32,984 bases of DNA from a bacterium. GTDB lineage: Bacteria; Sumerlaeota; Sumerlaeia; SLMS01. The notes beneath the pieces were generated by a model, which saw only the letters and a program-made list of their open reading frames with translations, was not told where the DNA came from and searched no databases. Both the position numbers and the translations under genes were made by a program. The DNA is taken from NCBI GenBank assembly GCA_016125005.1, contig WGMQ01000050.1, positions 1 to 32,984 of the forward strand, given 5' to 3'. Below, in pieces: positions 8,864-18,018 of the stretch. Every line of letters begins with the position of its first letter. Positions within the stretch are counted from its first letter, which is position 1.

Positions 8864-11800
8864 AACAGCCTCGCCTTCTTCTGGCTTCACTACTCGTCGG
8901 TGCGCTTGCGCCCGTCGCAGCGCAGCCTCCGGAAATGCAGGTCGAGGGATTCCTCACCTCGGCAAAGGGGAGCGAGTACCAGCCCACCGTTTCTGCTGAT
9001 GGCAATTGGCTTGTCTATGCGTCTGAGTCCGATGGCGCCGCGGCGCTGCACCGCCTTGATCTGCGGGGCATACCTTGGCGCGCGGATTTGATCAGGAAGC
9101 CCACCCGCCCCCAGCCCCCCAAGCCGCTTTTCCCCCACCCGGCGGCGACCACCGAACCGGTCTTCTCTCCCACCGGAGATGCGATTGCCTTCGTCTCACG
9201 TCGCGATGATGCGCTCGGCGATGTCTATATCGCGTCCTCGATCACTGGACAGGCAAGGCGTCTCTCCCAGCGGGGCGCCCGTGACAGCCAGCCTCGTTTC
9301 ACGCCCGACGGAAAGTATCTCGAATGGACCAGTATCGCCATTGATGGCACCGCGAACACCCAGAGATGGTCGATCGCCGAGAAGACCTTCAGCCCAGGCG
9401 AGGTCGCTGCGACACAGGAACGTGCGAATCCGCCTGGCTTTGTAGCCTCTTATTCGCCAGACGGTTCGCTGGCACTTGTCTATACGACCGACACCAACGT
9501 GGACGGATCCCGTGGCCCAGGGGATGATCCCGTCGCAATGGAGTGGAGGGACAACGCTTGGCGCCAGGTTTCGACGCCCATCGCCCAGGCCCGGGGGATT
9601 GCGCGCAATCCGGTGACTGGCGAGATCATCGTCGCGGGGAAGTTTCTCGAAAGTCAGGACATTGTGGTCCTGCGTGATGCCCCCCTTCGAACAGCGACCG
9701 CTATCAGCGAGTTACTCGACGAGGCGGCACGGCTCCAAACGCGCTGGGGAGCGGATTCGGAGCTGGCGCTGGCGTGCCTCGCCAAGGCCGCCACCGAACC
9801 GCTCAATGGATCCGACAGTCCGAAGCTTTCAACAGACGCACTGCTGCGGTATGCACGGGCGCTCAACCGCAAAGGTCGCCATGCTCAGGCGGCACAACTG
9901 CTGTCGGAGCGGATGCCTGCCGTTCAGGACGAGATCATGCAGCTTCGACTGGAAGCGCAGTTCCTCAATGCGCGCCAGCAACTCGCCCAGCGACTACGCC
10001 GCGAAAATCCATTCGCCCTCTCGCCCATGGAGAACATCGAAGGACGCCTCCGGGTCCTTATGGGTCGATTCCGCGAAGCGGGGCTCGTTGATGATGCGGC
10101 AGAGGCTGGTCTGACGCTCGCGACGTTCTACCTCAATACAGATCGCTACCTGGATGCGGCTGGCGAGACAGAGAAAATCCTGGCGGGTGAATCAGCCAAT
10201 GATGACCTCAAATCGCGGACGATTCTCTTCCGTGCGAATCTCTTCACCCGTATGGAACTGGGCAGCGAAACGCGCGGTGCGCTGATACAGCTGCTGGAAC
10301 TCAATCCGCCATCCGTCACCGTGAAGGACGATGCAGCCAAGCGACTCATCGACCAGACGATCCAGCAGGCGACGGAGCGCGACGAAAGTCCCGTGATCGC
10401 CCTGCGGGGACTCGCCTCACAGGCGGAGGAGATCCCCTGGCTCTCGGCGCGCGTGCTGATCGCCGAGGCCCGTCAGTTCGAGAACTTTGGAGACAGGGCC
10501 TCCGCCATTGATGCGTGCCAGCGGGCCCTGCGCTTCGCCGAGCAAGCCCCTGAGCCGACCCTCGACGCAGCCCGCAATCTTCTGCGTCTCGCCACGGCCG
10601 CTGGGACCTCGCGGGTACTGCTCGAGCAGGTGGCGGAAATGGCCCAGTCCATCGCCAAGGTTGCGCCGGGAACTCGCATCGAAGCCGATGCCCGCGATCT
10701 CCTCATCTCCGCCTGGCTCGACAAGGCACGCTCGCAGGCGATCCTCGGGGATCCCGCACTGGCTCTCAGCAGCTTTGCGGCCCTCATCGAACGGGAGCCG
10801 ACAAATCTTGATGCCTATCGTGGTCTATACGACGCCGCGGCGGCGAACCCGGCGGCGCTTGCGCTTGAGACAGAGAAGGCCCGTGCCGCTGTGAGCGCGG
10901 AAAAGGATTCCGCTCTCGCCTGGTACCGGCTTGCGCTCGCGCAGAGCTACGAGGCCAAAGTCTCAACCCGACCGGTCAAGTCGGTGGAGCGTGCCCTGCT
11001 CCTCGACGGCACCAAGCCCCAGTTCTATCTCCTGAAGGGCTTTCTCCTCGAGCAGCTATACGACGAGGGGAAGCGCAACGGGAAGGCATCAATCGCCTAC
11101 ATCGACGGCGCTTCACAGGCCTACGAACAGGGCTTGGCCCTTGTTGATCGGTCCCGGAGTCCCCGTCTATACGCGGACTTTGTGCTTAACTCGGCCAACG
11201 CAGCCTCCTCGCTTTCCCAGTACTTCAAGGCCAACGATCTATACAGGGAACGCGAGGCGCTCGGAATCCCACTGGAGCCGTGGCAGCGCGAGATGATCTT
11301 CCACTGGAATGCCGGCATGGCTGCCTTCCAGGCGTCCGATCCGAGACGTGCCGTGCGACAGTTCGACATGGCGCTTGATGTACTCGCCAAGCATCCCTCC
11401 GCCGCGAATGGGGACGCGGTCCGTTACGAGCTAATGGGGCGTAGGGCGCTTGCCTTCATGGACCAGGATCGCTTCGTGGATGCATCGGAGGCGTTCGAAC
11501 AATCGCTTGCACTCGCCCCCGCCGATTCGTTGGCCCGCGTGCGACTGATTCGAAATCTAGCCTTCATGTGGGAGCGCCAGGCATCGAGCCCCACCGAGAA
11601 GGAGCCGCTCACGCTTCTGCTCCGTGCCCGTGCTCGAGCCGAGGAGGCACTTCTCGCGCTCCAGAGCCCTACCCTGAAACCGGATCGTGACTACACGCGC
11701 AGCGGGGGACTCATCGATATCAACATCGCCTTCAGCACCGACGCGGTGGGCGGCGGGGCGAAGCTCGGTTTTGACCGTTCCGACGAGGAACGCCTGCTCC

Positions 11801-14800
11801 ACGCACTGCTCGGTCGAATCGAGCAGCGTCTCGGCCAGCCAGCCGCGGCCATCACCCATTGGGATCGCCAGATGGCTCTCGACCCCAAAATGGACGACAC
11901 GAGCCGCGCCTACTATTCATCGCTGCGTGCCGTGACCCTCAATCGCCTCGCCGACGCCAGTCATGCCATTGATGAAACCGATGCGGCACTGTCCCAGGCC
12001 CAGCAGGGGCTCGCTCTCACGCACTACACCATCGCCCTCCAGGAGATCATGAACGGCGGTGGTGCCGTCCAGTTGGTGACCCAGATCGCCGAACTGCGTC
12101 TCTCCTCCGATGCATCGCTTAATCGAGATCCCGCTACTTGGTGGATGATTCCGCCCGCCGAGTTGGCCGGTATAGACAGCGATTGGGAACTGCTCGACCG
12201 CGCCGCAGACCGGTTGCTCTCCATCAAGGATCCCATTCTGCTCGATGGTTCCCTGCTGATCATCGATCCCACCGATGAGGCGAAACTCAGCCTGGTTCGC
12301 GCGCTGGCCAACGAGCAGCTTGCACGAAGCATGTCTCCACAGGATCCGATCGCCGGGGTCCGCTCCGGCTTTCACTACCACTCGGCAGTAATCAACGCAG
12401 ACCGCGTCATCTCCGCCTATGCCGCCGCAAGCGACACGCAGTTGGCCGCTCGCCTCTCGTTTCTGGCTTGGGGAGTGAAGATTCGCGCATCGCTTCTGTC
12501 CACCCTCGCGACCGAAGCGCTGGCATCCCCGGAGATTGATGCGGCCAAGGCCTTTGCTGAGGAAACCGGCCAGTCGCATCTCGAGTGGTGGCTGTATAGC
12601 ACCATCGCGATCCATGCACCCGATGCCAGCACTCGCGCTGCGGCCGCAAATGCCGCCCTGTCGGCATTTGCGGAATCGCCGATCCCCGTCCTCACCGATC
12701 AGGATGCCAATCCATGGCTGCTCTTCGACACACTCGAAGGCATCATGCTGACAAACGCGAAGTCATCTGGCGACGCCATCGCCGCGTGGAACACGGTCGA
12801 TGCTTGGCGCGTCGTGCGTCAGCGGTGGATGCTCCGCGGACTGACTTTCCCCAACCTTCGGGGCGACCAGGCAGAATGGTATGACCGCTTCGTCGGCGCG
12901 CGCGATGCCTACGCTGCCAGCCAGGTTGCACTCCAAAGAATTGGACCGGCCAATCCGGCCCTTCGCGTCGTTGAGCAGGAGAATTCCCGTCGGGCGAAGG
13001 CGACCCTCCAGGACGTGATCGACGAGGGGCGTCGCATGGGCTATTCCATCGCGCAGGTCCTTGTCCCCGTGCCGGGTGGATACGATACCCTCTCGGCAAT
13101 CTTCGACATCGAGCCGTCGTTCCTGTTGGATCGCGAGGTCGCAGGATCTAGATTTATAGCAATCTATACACGCGAAGCGCAGCGTTTCGTGGAGGCGGTG
13201 GACTCCGCTCCTGCCATTGTGTTCGGCGACGGTCGCGCCGCTTCATCGTACCCGGATGCCCTGCACATCCTGAACACCGCTGGACTCTTTCAGAGCTACA
13301 TGAAGCTCTCCCTCGCGGGGGCCTCGATTCCTCTGGTCTATACGGTCGGCGCTCCTCCAGCCAATAATGCACTTTACCTGGCGACCTCGTTGCAGGTGAG
13401 CGAGGCGGTAATCCCCGCCTCCGGGAATCCTGCTGACTGGGTGCTATCCGGCAGCAATCGGACCTTGGGCAGCGTTCTCGACTCATGCCGGAGCCTCGAA
13501 GCAATCTCCCTGAAACTCGCCTGGCCTGCGTCGCTTCCCACACGTGAGCAGCAGGCGCGGCGGCTCGGACTGCTGGCTTGGCTCGAGGGGCGGGGCATCG
13601 TGACGGCGACACTCGATGGGACGCCATGGCTAGGCAAGACGCTCGATCCGCGAGAGAACCGCGATCTCGCCGTGGAGGAACTATCCGTTCACGAGTTCCG
13701 CCTGCGCGTTGCGCTGGAGAAGGGCCGCAGCCTTGAGGGAATCCAGGCGATCCGCGACCGCATCTTCATCAAGGAAGCACTCGGGCTGGAGGAGCTGAAC
13801 GGCGACAACGGGACCGAGTACCTCTGGATCGACTATCAGAACCTGGCGCGGCTGCAACTGAACGAGGGAAATCCCGCCGAAGCTCTCGAGGCGAGCCGTC
13901 GCTCCCTTGAACTGCTTCGCAGGGCCTCAACGGATCCGCAGCAGATCGCCGACGGTCTGATCCTTGTCGGCGACTGTGCCTCCCACGCCAACGACCTGCC
14001 GGTGGCGCGTGAGGCGTACAACGAAGTGATCGCTATCCAACAGGCCGCATCGGATGAGGCCAAGGTGATCGCGGCGCTGCTGAGTCGAGCCTCGGCGGAG
14101 GAGGTGGCGGGCGAGTTCGACGCGGCCATCGCGAGCACAAACGAAGCGATCTCGCTGATGCCAAGCGGTTCTCGTCTTGCGCCAATGCGCGCCCGCCAGC
14201 GTATCGCCCGCATCATGATCCGCCTCCAGAATCGCTATGCCGAGGGCGAGGCCATCATCGCGCAAATCATCGCGGACGCGCAGGCCGAGGGGATACCGGA
14301 CGCCGAGTTCGAGGCGCTGATCCTGCGGGCACGCTGCGAGCAGGATACGGCCCGCTTCGAGGAATCGGCCAAGTCGCTCGACGCAGCCGAGGCACTCGCG
14401 GCCACGGATCTGGACAAGGTACGCGTCACGATGGAGCGCGGCCAGAACCATTGGCTCCTGTCCGACTACTTCAATGCCTTCCGCGAGCAGCAGAAGGCGT
14501 CTGAGCAACTCGCACAGCTCGAATCCACCTCACGCTCGCCCGAGGATGAGCAGCTTTACCGCGTGCTGCGCTTCTCCAATCGGAACCTTTCTGGGCTAAT
14601 CTCCTGGTCCGTCAACGACCTGAAGCGCGCCTATGGCGAGCTGGATCAGGCGCTGACCCTTGCGGAAAAGTATCGTATAGACAGCGAGATCGCAAGCACC
14701 TGCAACAACCGGGGTCTGGTCCTTCGTAGCGAAGCCCGCTACGATGAAGCGGCGACTTGGTTCGGACGCGCCTGGGAGATCGACGAGCGCTACAACAACC

Positions 14801-16563
14801 GCTGGGGTCGCGCCTACTCGCACCGAAACATCGGCATCAACCTCTCCCTCGCGGGACGCGCGGAGGAAGCACTCCCCCACCTACGTACCGCGGTGGAGCT
14901 CTCCCGATCCATCGGCGACGGCGTGAACGAGACCAAGTCCCTCGTGGCGCTCGGCGATGCGTTGTTGGACCTGCGTCTATACAGCGACTCTGTCGCCAAC
15001 TATACGCAGGCGCTGGAGCTGGCCCGCCGGATACCGCTCCGCGAGATGGAGTGGCGGGCACTCTATGGACTCGGGCGGCTTGCCATCGCAGAGAACAAAT
15101 CGGACGAGGCACTGGCCCACATCAGTGAGGCTGTCGAGGTGGTGGACAACCTCCGCGCGGCGATTCGCGTGGAGGAGTTCCAGAATGGTTTCCTCCTCGA
15201 CAAACAGGATCTCTACGACTCGCTAGTGCGGCTGGAACTGGATCGCGGAAACGCGGCGGCAGCGCTGGAAAGCTCCGAGAAATCTCGCGGGCGCAGCTTC
15301 ATCGACCTGCTCGGCAATCGCCGCCTGAACCTTGGCAACGTGCAGGATCAGTCCCTGCTGGATCAGGAGAAGCGGCTACGCCTGGAGATCGAGATGGCAG
15401 AGCGCCAGCTCCAGGTCGCCACCGCCACCGACGCGCCGCCGATTGCCGCGCGCCTTGCCCAACTCAAGAGCGAATACTCGGACTTCCTCATCGTCCTGCG
15501 TAGCGACAACCCGCAGCTCGCGGGCTTCGCCACGGTGCAGCCCGTGAAGGTGCCGGAGCTTCAGGCCCTCCTTGAGGAAGACACGAGCATGATCATCTAT
15601 CATGTGCTCGAAGACGAGGTCGTGGCTTGGACGCTCTCTAGGAACAAGCTCGACGTCGCGCGCACCCCCATCAAACGCGGTGATTTGGTCCGCACGATCG
15701 AGACCGCCCGACTCGCCATCCAGAACTTTGGCGAGTTGGGACCGGAGCTTTCGCAGCTCTCCGACGCACTCTTGCTGCCGTCGCTCCCGCAACTGACCGG
15801 CGCGAAGCGCGTCTGCATCGTGCCGCACCGGGAATTGCATCTGGTGCCCTTCGCCGCGCTGCCAGTCGGCGCCGATGGCTACCTGATCGACCGCCTGGCC
15901 ATCTTCTACATGCCGAGCGCTAGCGTCCTCCGCTATACGATCGAACGACGCGAAGGCCGCGAGCGCAGCGACAAGGTCCTCGGCATCGGCAACCCCGACC
16001 GCAAGAGTGCCGCCTTCGATCTTCCCTTCGCTCAGAAGGAAGCCGAGCGTCTGCGCTTCGACTTCCCCGACGTCACGATCCGCACGGGCGAGGAGGCCAC
16101 CGAAAGCTGGCTCGTCGAGAACCTCCAGAACTTCGGCGTGATCCACATCGCCAGCCACGGCGAATATGACCCGAACGCGCCGTTGTTCAGTGCGCTGCTG
16201 CTGGCACCGGACGGACAGAACGACGGTTCCCTCTCGGCGCAGGAGATCTTCTCGCTGCAGATGCGCGCCGATCTGGTGGCGTTGAGCGCTTGCCAGACGG
16301 GCCTCGGGCGAATCACCTCGGGCGATGACATCGTTGGTCTGAATCGCGCCTTCGTCTATGCGGGGACGCGGCAGTTGCTCTCGACGCTCTGGCGTGTCGA
16401 CGACATCTCGACGGCGCTGCTCTTCAAGCACTTCTATCGCCAAAGCCGTACACATGACCGGGCGGAGGCACTCCGTCAGGCACAGCTCATCGTCCGCAAC
16501 CGCCCGGAGTTCCGCCACCCGGCGCGCTGGGCCGGTATCGCGCTCAGCGGTGACTGGAAGTAA
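8860..16563 (+). CDS. Giant exported PD40-TPR-CHAT protease
   Basis: A 2567-residue protein. The ATG at 8860 overlaps the previous stop (ATGA) and gives a clean signal peptide (MKQPRLLLASLLVGALAPVAAQ); a GTG at 8848 is in frame but would spoil it. Residues about 35-230 hold four PD40/TolB-like beta-propeller strands (YQPTVSADGNWLVYAS, EPVFSPTGDAIAFVS, SQPRFTPDGKYLEWTS, ASYSPDGSLALVY). The long centre is mostly helical repeats, with clear TPRs around 1940-2110 (CNNRGLVLRSEARYDEAATWF and following). The last 300 residues are a CHAT caspase-fold domain: VPHRELHLVPFAALPV, catalytic His2433 in ASHGEYD and Cys2478 in LSACQTG. CHAT proteases usually act in the cytoplasm, often in defence; this one appears to be exported. 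A middle region (about 1400-1600) matches nothing I know. It ends exactly where the convergent MoeB-like gene ends. Substrate unknown; co-expression with YdbH/YdbL and M48 suggests envelope proteolysis. Confidence 0.9.
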   Translation: MKQPRLLLASLLVGALAPVAAQPPEMQVEGFLTSAKGSEYQPTVSADGNWLVYASESDGAAALHRLDLRGIPWRADLIRKPTRPQPPKPLFPHPAATTEPVFSPTGDAIAFVSRRDDALGDVYIASSITGQARRLSQRGARDSQPRFTPDGKYLEWTSIAIDGTANTQRWSIAEKTFSPGEVAATQERANPPGFVASYSPDGSLALVYTTDTNVDGSRGPGDDPVAMEWRDNAWRQVSTPIAQARGIARNPVTGEIIVAGKFLESQDIVVLRDAPLRTATAISELLDEAARLQTRWGADSELALACLAKAATEPLNGSDSPKLSTDALLRYARALNRKGRHAQAAQLLSERMPAVQDEIMQLRLEAQFLNARQQLAQRLRRENPFALSPMENIEGRLRVLMGRFREAGLVDDAAEAGLTLATFYLNTDRYLDAAGETEKILAGESANDDLKSRTILFRANLFTRMELGSETRGALIQLLELNPPSVTVKDDAAKRLIDQTIQQATERDESPVIALRGLASQAEEIPWLSARVLIAEARQFENFGDRASAIDACQRALRFAEQAPEPTLDAARNLLRLATAAGTSRVLLEQVAEMAQSIAKVAPGTRIEADARDLLISAWLDKARSQAILGDPALALSSFAALIEREPTNLDAYRGLYDAAAANPAALALETEKARAAVSAEKDSALAWYRLALAQSYEAKVSTRPVKSVERALLLDGTKPQFYLLKGFLLEQLYDEGKRNGKASIAYIDGASQAYEQGLALVDRSRSPRLYADFVLNSANAASSLSQYFKANDLYREREALGIPLEPWQREMIFHWNAGMAAFQASDPRRAVRQFDMALDVLAKHPSAANGDAVRYELMGRRALAFMDQDRFVDASEAFEQSLALAPADSLARVRLIRNLAFMWERQASSPTEKEPLTLLLRARARAEEALLALQSPTLKPDRDYTRSGGLIDINIAFSTDAVGGGAKLGFDRSDEERLLHALLGRIEQRLGQPAAAITHWDRQMALDPKMDDTSRAYYSSLRAVTLNRLADASHAIDETDAALSQAQQGLALTHYTIALQEIMNGGGAVQLVTQIAELRLSSDASLNRDPATWWMIPPAELAGIDSDWELLDRAADRLLSIKDPILLDGSLLIIDPTDEAKLSLVRALANEQLARSMSPQDPIAGVRSGFHYHSAVINADRVISAYAAASDTQLAARLSFLAWGVKIRASLLSTLATEALASPEIDAAKAFAEETGQSHLEWWLYSTIAIHAPDASTRAAAANAALSAFAESPIPVLTDQDANPWLLFDTLEGIMLTNAKSSGDAIAAWNTVDAWRVVRQRWMLRGLTFPNLRGDQAEWYDRFVGARDAYAASQVALQRIGPANPALRVVEQENSRRAKATLQDVIDEGRRMGYSIAQVLVPVPGGYDTLSAIFDIEPSFLLDREVAGSRFIAIYTREAQRFVEAVDSAPAIVFGDGRAASSYPDALHILNTAGLFQSYMKLSLAGASIPLVYTVGAPPANNALYLATSLQVSEAVIPASGNPADWVLSGSNRTLGSVLDSCRSLEAISLKLAWPASLPTREQQARRLGLLAWLEGRGIVTATLDGTPWLGKTLDPRENRDLAVEELSVHEFRLRVALEKGRSLEGIQAIRDRIFIKEALGLEELNGDNGTEYLWIDYQNLARLQLNEGNPAEALEASRRSLELLRRASTDPQQIADGLILVGDCASHANDLPVAREAYNEVIAIQQAASDEAKVIAALLSRASAEEVAGEFDAAIASTNEAISLMPSGSRLAPMRARQRIARIMIRLQNRYAEGEAIIAQIIADAQAEGIPDAEFEALILRARCEQDTARFEESAKSLDAAEALAATDLDKVRVTMERGQNHWLLSDYFNAFREQQKASEQLAQLESTSRSPEDEQLYRVLRFSNRNLSGLISWSVNDLKRAYGELDQALTLAEKYRIDSEIASTCNNRGLVLRSEARYDEAATWFGRAWEIDERYNNRWGRAYSHRNIGINLSLAGRAEEALPHLRTAVELSRSIGDGVNETKSLVALGDALLDLRLYSDSVANYTQALELARRIPLREMEWRALYGLGRLAIAENKSDEALAHISEAVEVVDNLRAAIRVEEFQNGFLLDKQDLYDSLVRLELDRGNAAAALESSEKSRGRSFIDLLGNRRLNLGNVQDQSLLDQEKRLRLEIEMAERQLQVATATDAPPIAARLAQLKSEYSDFLIVLRSDNPQLAGFATVQPVKVPELQALLEEDTSMIIYHVLEDEVVAWTLSRNKLDVARTPIKRGDLVRTIETARLAIQNFGELGPELSQLSDALLLPSLPQLTGAKRVCIVPHRELHLVPFAALPVGADGYLIDRLAIFYMPSASVLRYTIERREGRERSDKVLGIGNPDRKSAAFDLPFAQKEAERLRFDFPDVTIRTGEEATESWLVENLQNFGVIHIASHGEYDPNAPLFSALLLAPDGQNDGSLSAQEIFSLQMRADLVALSACQTGLGRITSGDDIVGLNRAFVYAGTRQLLSTLWRVDDISTALLFKHFYRQSRTHDRAEALRQAQLIVRNRPEFRHPARWAGIALSGDWK

Positions 16564-17406
16564 TCAGTCGCGCTGCGGCTCGCACGCACGATCCGCCGCG
16601 CGGCAACCCTGCTCTGTATAGACACCAAGACCGTGCATCGTCGGGCGATCCCCGTTCAGGGCGCACTCCGCGTCGCGGTGCAGGCGGATCGACCGGAACG
16701 CCATCGTCAACGCATCGACCACCAGCAAGCGTCCGACCAATGGTTCACCAATGCCGGTGAGGATCTTCAGCGCCTCGACAGCCTGCATCGTGCCGATCAT
16801 TCCGGCGACAGGACCAAGGATCCCCGCCTCCTGACAGGTCGGAATCGCCCCGGGCGGTGGGATCTCCGGAAAGAGGCAGCGATAGCAGGGCGAGTCCGCG
16901 CCGTGATCGTTGGGGAAGACCGTGAGCTGCCCCTCAAAGCGCAGGATCGCGCCCGAAATGAGCGGCTTTCCTAGCAAGTAGCAGGCGTCGTTGACCAGAA
17001 AGCGGGTCGGGAAGTTGTCCGAACCGTCCAGAACCAGATCGACGCCTCCGAGCAGGGCCTCGGCGTTCTCCACCGTCAGGCGCGTGACGTGGGGCACTGC
17101 GCGGCAATCGGGGTTGATGGCGCACGCGGCGGTGGCGGCCGATTCGGCCTTGGGCGTCCCGAGCGGCGAGCGGGCGTGAATGACCTGGCGTTGCAGGTTG
17201 GAAAGCTCCACCGAATCGGAGTCGATGATGTGCAGCTCCCCCACTCCCGCTGCGGCGAGGTACTCGATCACCGGTGACCCAAGCCCCCCTGCGCCGACCA
17301 TCGCCACACGAGCCGACTGCAACGCCTTCTGCGCCGCGCCGCCAAATCCGGGGAGGAGCAACTGCCGACTGTACCGCTCAAGCTGGTCCTCGTTCAAACG
17401 CGCCAT
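16564..17406 (-). CDS. MoeB/ThiF/HesA-family adenylyltransferase
   Basis: A 280-residue E1-like enzyme that would adenylate the C-terminal glycine of a ubiquitin-like sulfur carrier (MoaD or ThiS type). The ATG at 17406 has AGGAGG at 17415-17420, 8 bases away. It opens with LNEDQLERYSRQLLLPGFG, followed by the ATP loop GAGGLGSP (about 38-45), IDSDSVELSNLQRQ with the arginine finger, the catalytic Asp in DGSDNFPTR, and CQEAGILGPVAGMIGTMQAVEALKIL. The zinc site looks incomplete: CYRC is present, but the second pair is reduced to one cysteine (DAECALNG). The C-terminus is a short unrelated tail (about 25 residues) with no rhodanese domain, as seen in short MoeB. Its stop abuts the CHAT stop with no spacer, and the BamE-like lipoprotein gene lies upstream with a terminator between. 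Exact partner (MoaD or ThiS) cannot be told. Confidence 0.88.
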   Translation of the reverse strand: MARLNEDQLERYSRQLLLPGFGGAAQKALQSARVAMVGAGGLGSPVIEYLAAAGVGELHIIDSDSVELSNLQRQVIHARSPLGTPKAESAATAACAINPDCRAVPHVTRLTVENAEALLGGVDLVLDGSDNFPTRFLVNDACYLLGKPLISGAILRFEGQLTVFPNDHGADSPCYRCLFPEIPPPGAIPTCQEAGILGPVAGMIGTMQAVEALKILTGIGEPLVGRLLVVDALTMAFRSIRLHRDAECALNGDRPTMHGLGVYTEQGCRAADRACEPQRD

Positions 17407-17430
17407 CGAGCCAACCTCCTGAAAAGCGTA

Positions 17431-17453
17431 CTGCCCGCCACGAGGGCGGGCAG
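17431..17453 (-). terminator. Probable intrinsic terminator of the lipoprotein gene
   Basis: CTGCCCGCC at 17431-17439 pairs with GGCGGGCAG at 17445-17453 over a 5-base loop. Read on the minus strand it follows the lipoprotein stop by about 25 bases, and TACGCTTTT comes next, a weak T tract. It separates this gene from the MoeB-like gene. Confidence 0.6.
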
Positions 17454-17478
17454 TCAACCATCACGCTGCGAGCGGATG

Positions 17479-17904
17479 TCAGTTTGCGCCAATCTTCTCG
17501 GCGCCGGCGTTGGTAAGTTGCTTGCTGCTGAAGGGGTGCGTGATGTCGAGCACAGCGGGGGCACTGAAGAACGTGTGACCCATGCCGTGGTCGATCTCGG
17601 TCACGCTTTCGACGATCCCCTGGTTGTTGAAGACCACGATGGTGTCGAGGCGCTTGGCCTTCGCATAGAGACCGAAGTAATTCGCCCCCTTGAGGCCCTT
17701 GTAGACGAAGATCTCGGTCTGGTCGTTGCCTGCATAGATGACGTCGGGTTCGCCAACGCTGGCGAAGATATCCGCGCGGGCAGCACCGGTGGAGAGCTGG
17801 TGGCCACGAACGATGGAGCCATAGCGTTGAATGCTCAGTCCGGCACAGCCGGAGAAGAGAGTGGCAGCGACAAGAGCAAACGAAAGGAACAAAGAGCGGC
17901 GCAT
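17479..17904 (-). CDS. Small lipoprotein, possibly BamE/SmpA-like
   Basis: A 141-residue lipoprotein. The ATG at 17904 is supported by AGGAGG (17914-17919) 9 bases upstream and by the signal peptide MRRSLFLSFALVAATLFSGC, whose lipobox FSGC makes Cys20 the lipidated residue. The stretch STGAARADIFASVGEPDVIYAGNDQTEIFVY resembles the SmpA/OmlA fold of BamE (T...V...LG.PD then a strand), a two-helix plus sheet domain that binds outer membrane assembly factors. The C-terminal third is strand-rich (IVVFNNQGIVESVTEID). The match is partial and short, so a different small lipoprotein family remains possible. It stands alone, with a terminator after it and a gap of 114 bases before it to the next minus-strand gene. 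Confidence 0.6.
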   Translation of the reverse strand: MRRSLFLSFALVAATLFSGCAGLSIQRYGSIVRGHQLSTGAARADIFASVGEPDVIYAGNDQTEIFVYKGLKGANYFGLYAKAKRLDTIVVFNNQGIVESVTEIDHGMGHTFFSAPAVLDITHPFSSKQLTNAGAEKIGAN

Positions 17905-18018
17905 CGGGTGGAGCCTCCTGACAGCGGGGAAGGGACGGCGAGCCGGTGTCGATTCGCCGTCGTTGCTTGAGGCATCAAGCCACCCGCCGAACACTGTCAA
18001 GTTCCAAGCGGCACGAAA

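Noticed and set aside
15376..16518. Minus-strand open frame opposite the CHAT domain
   Set aside because: No recognisable domain, no ribosome site, and the plus strand shows CHAT catalytic motifs.
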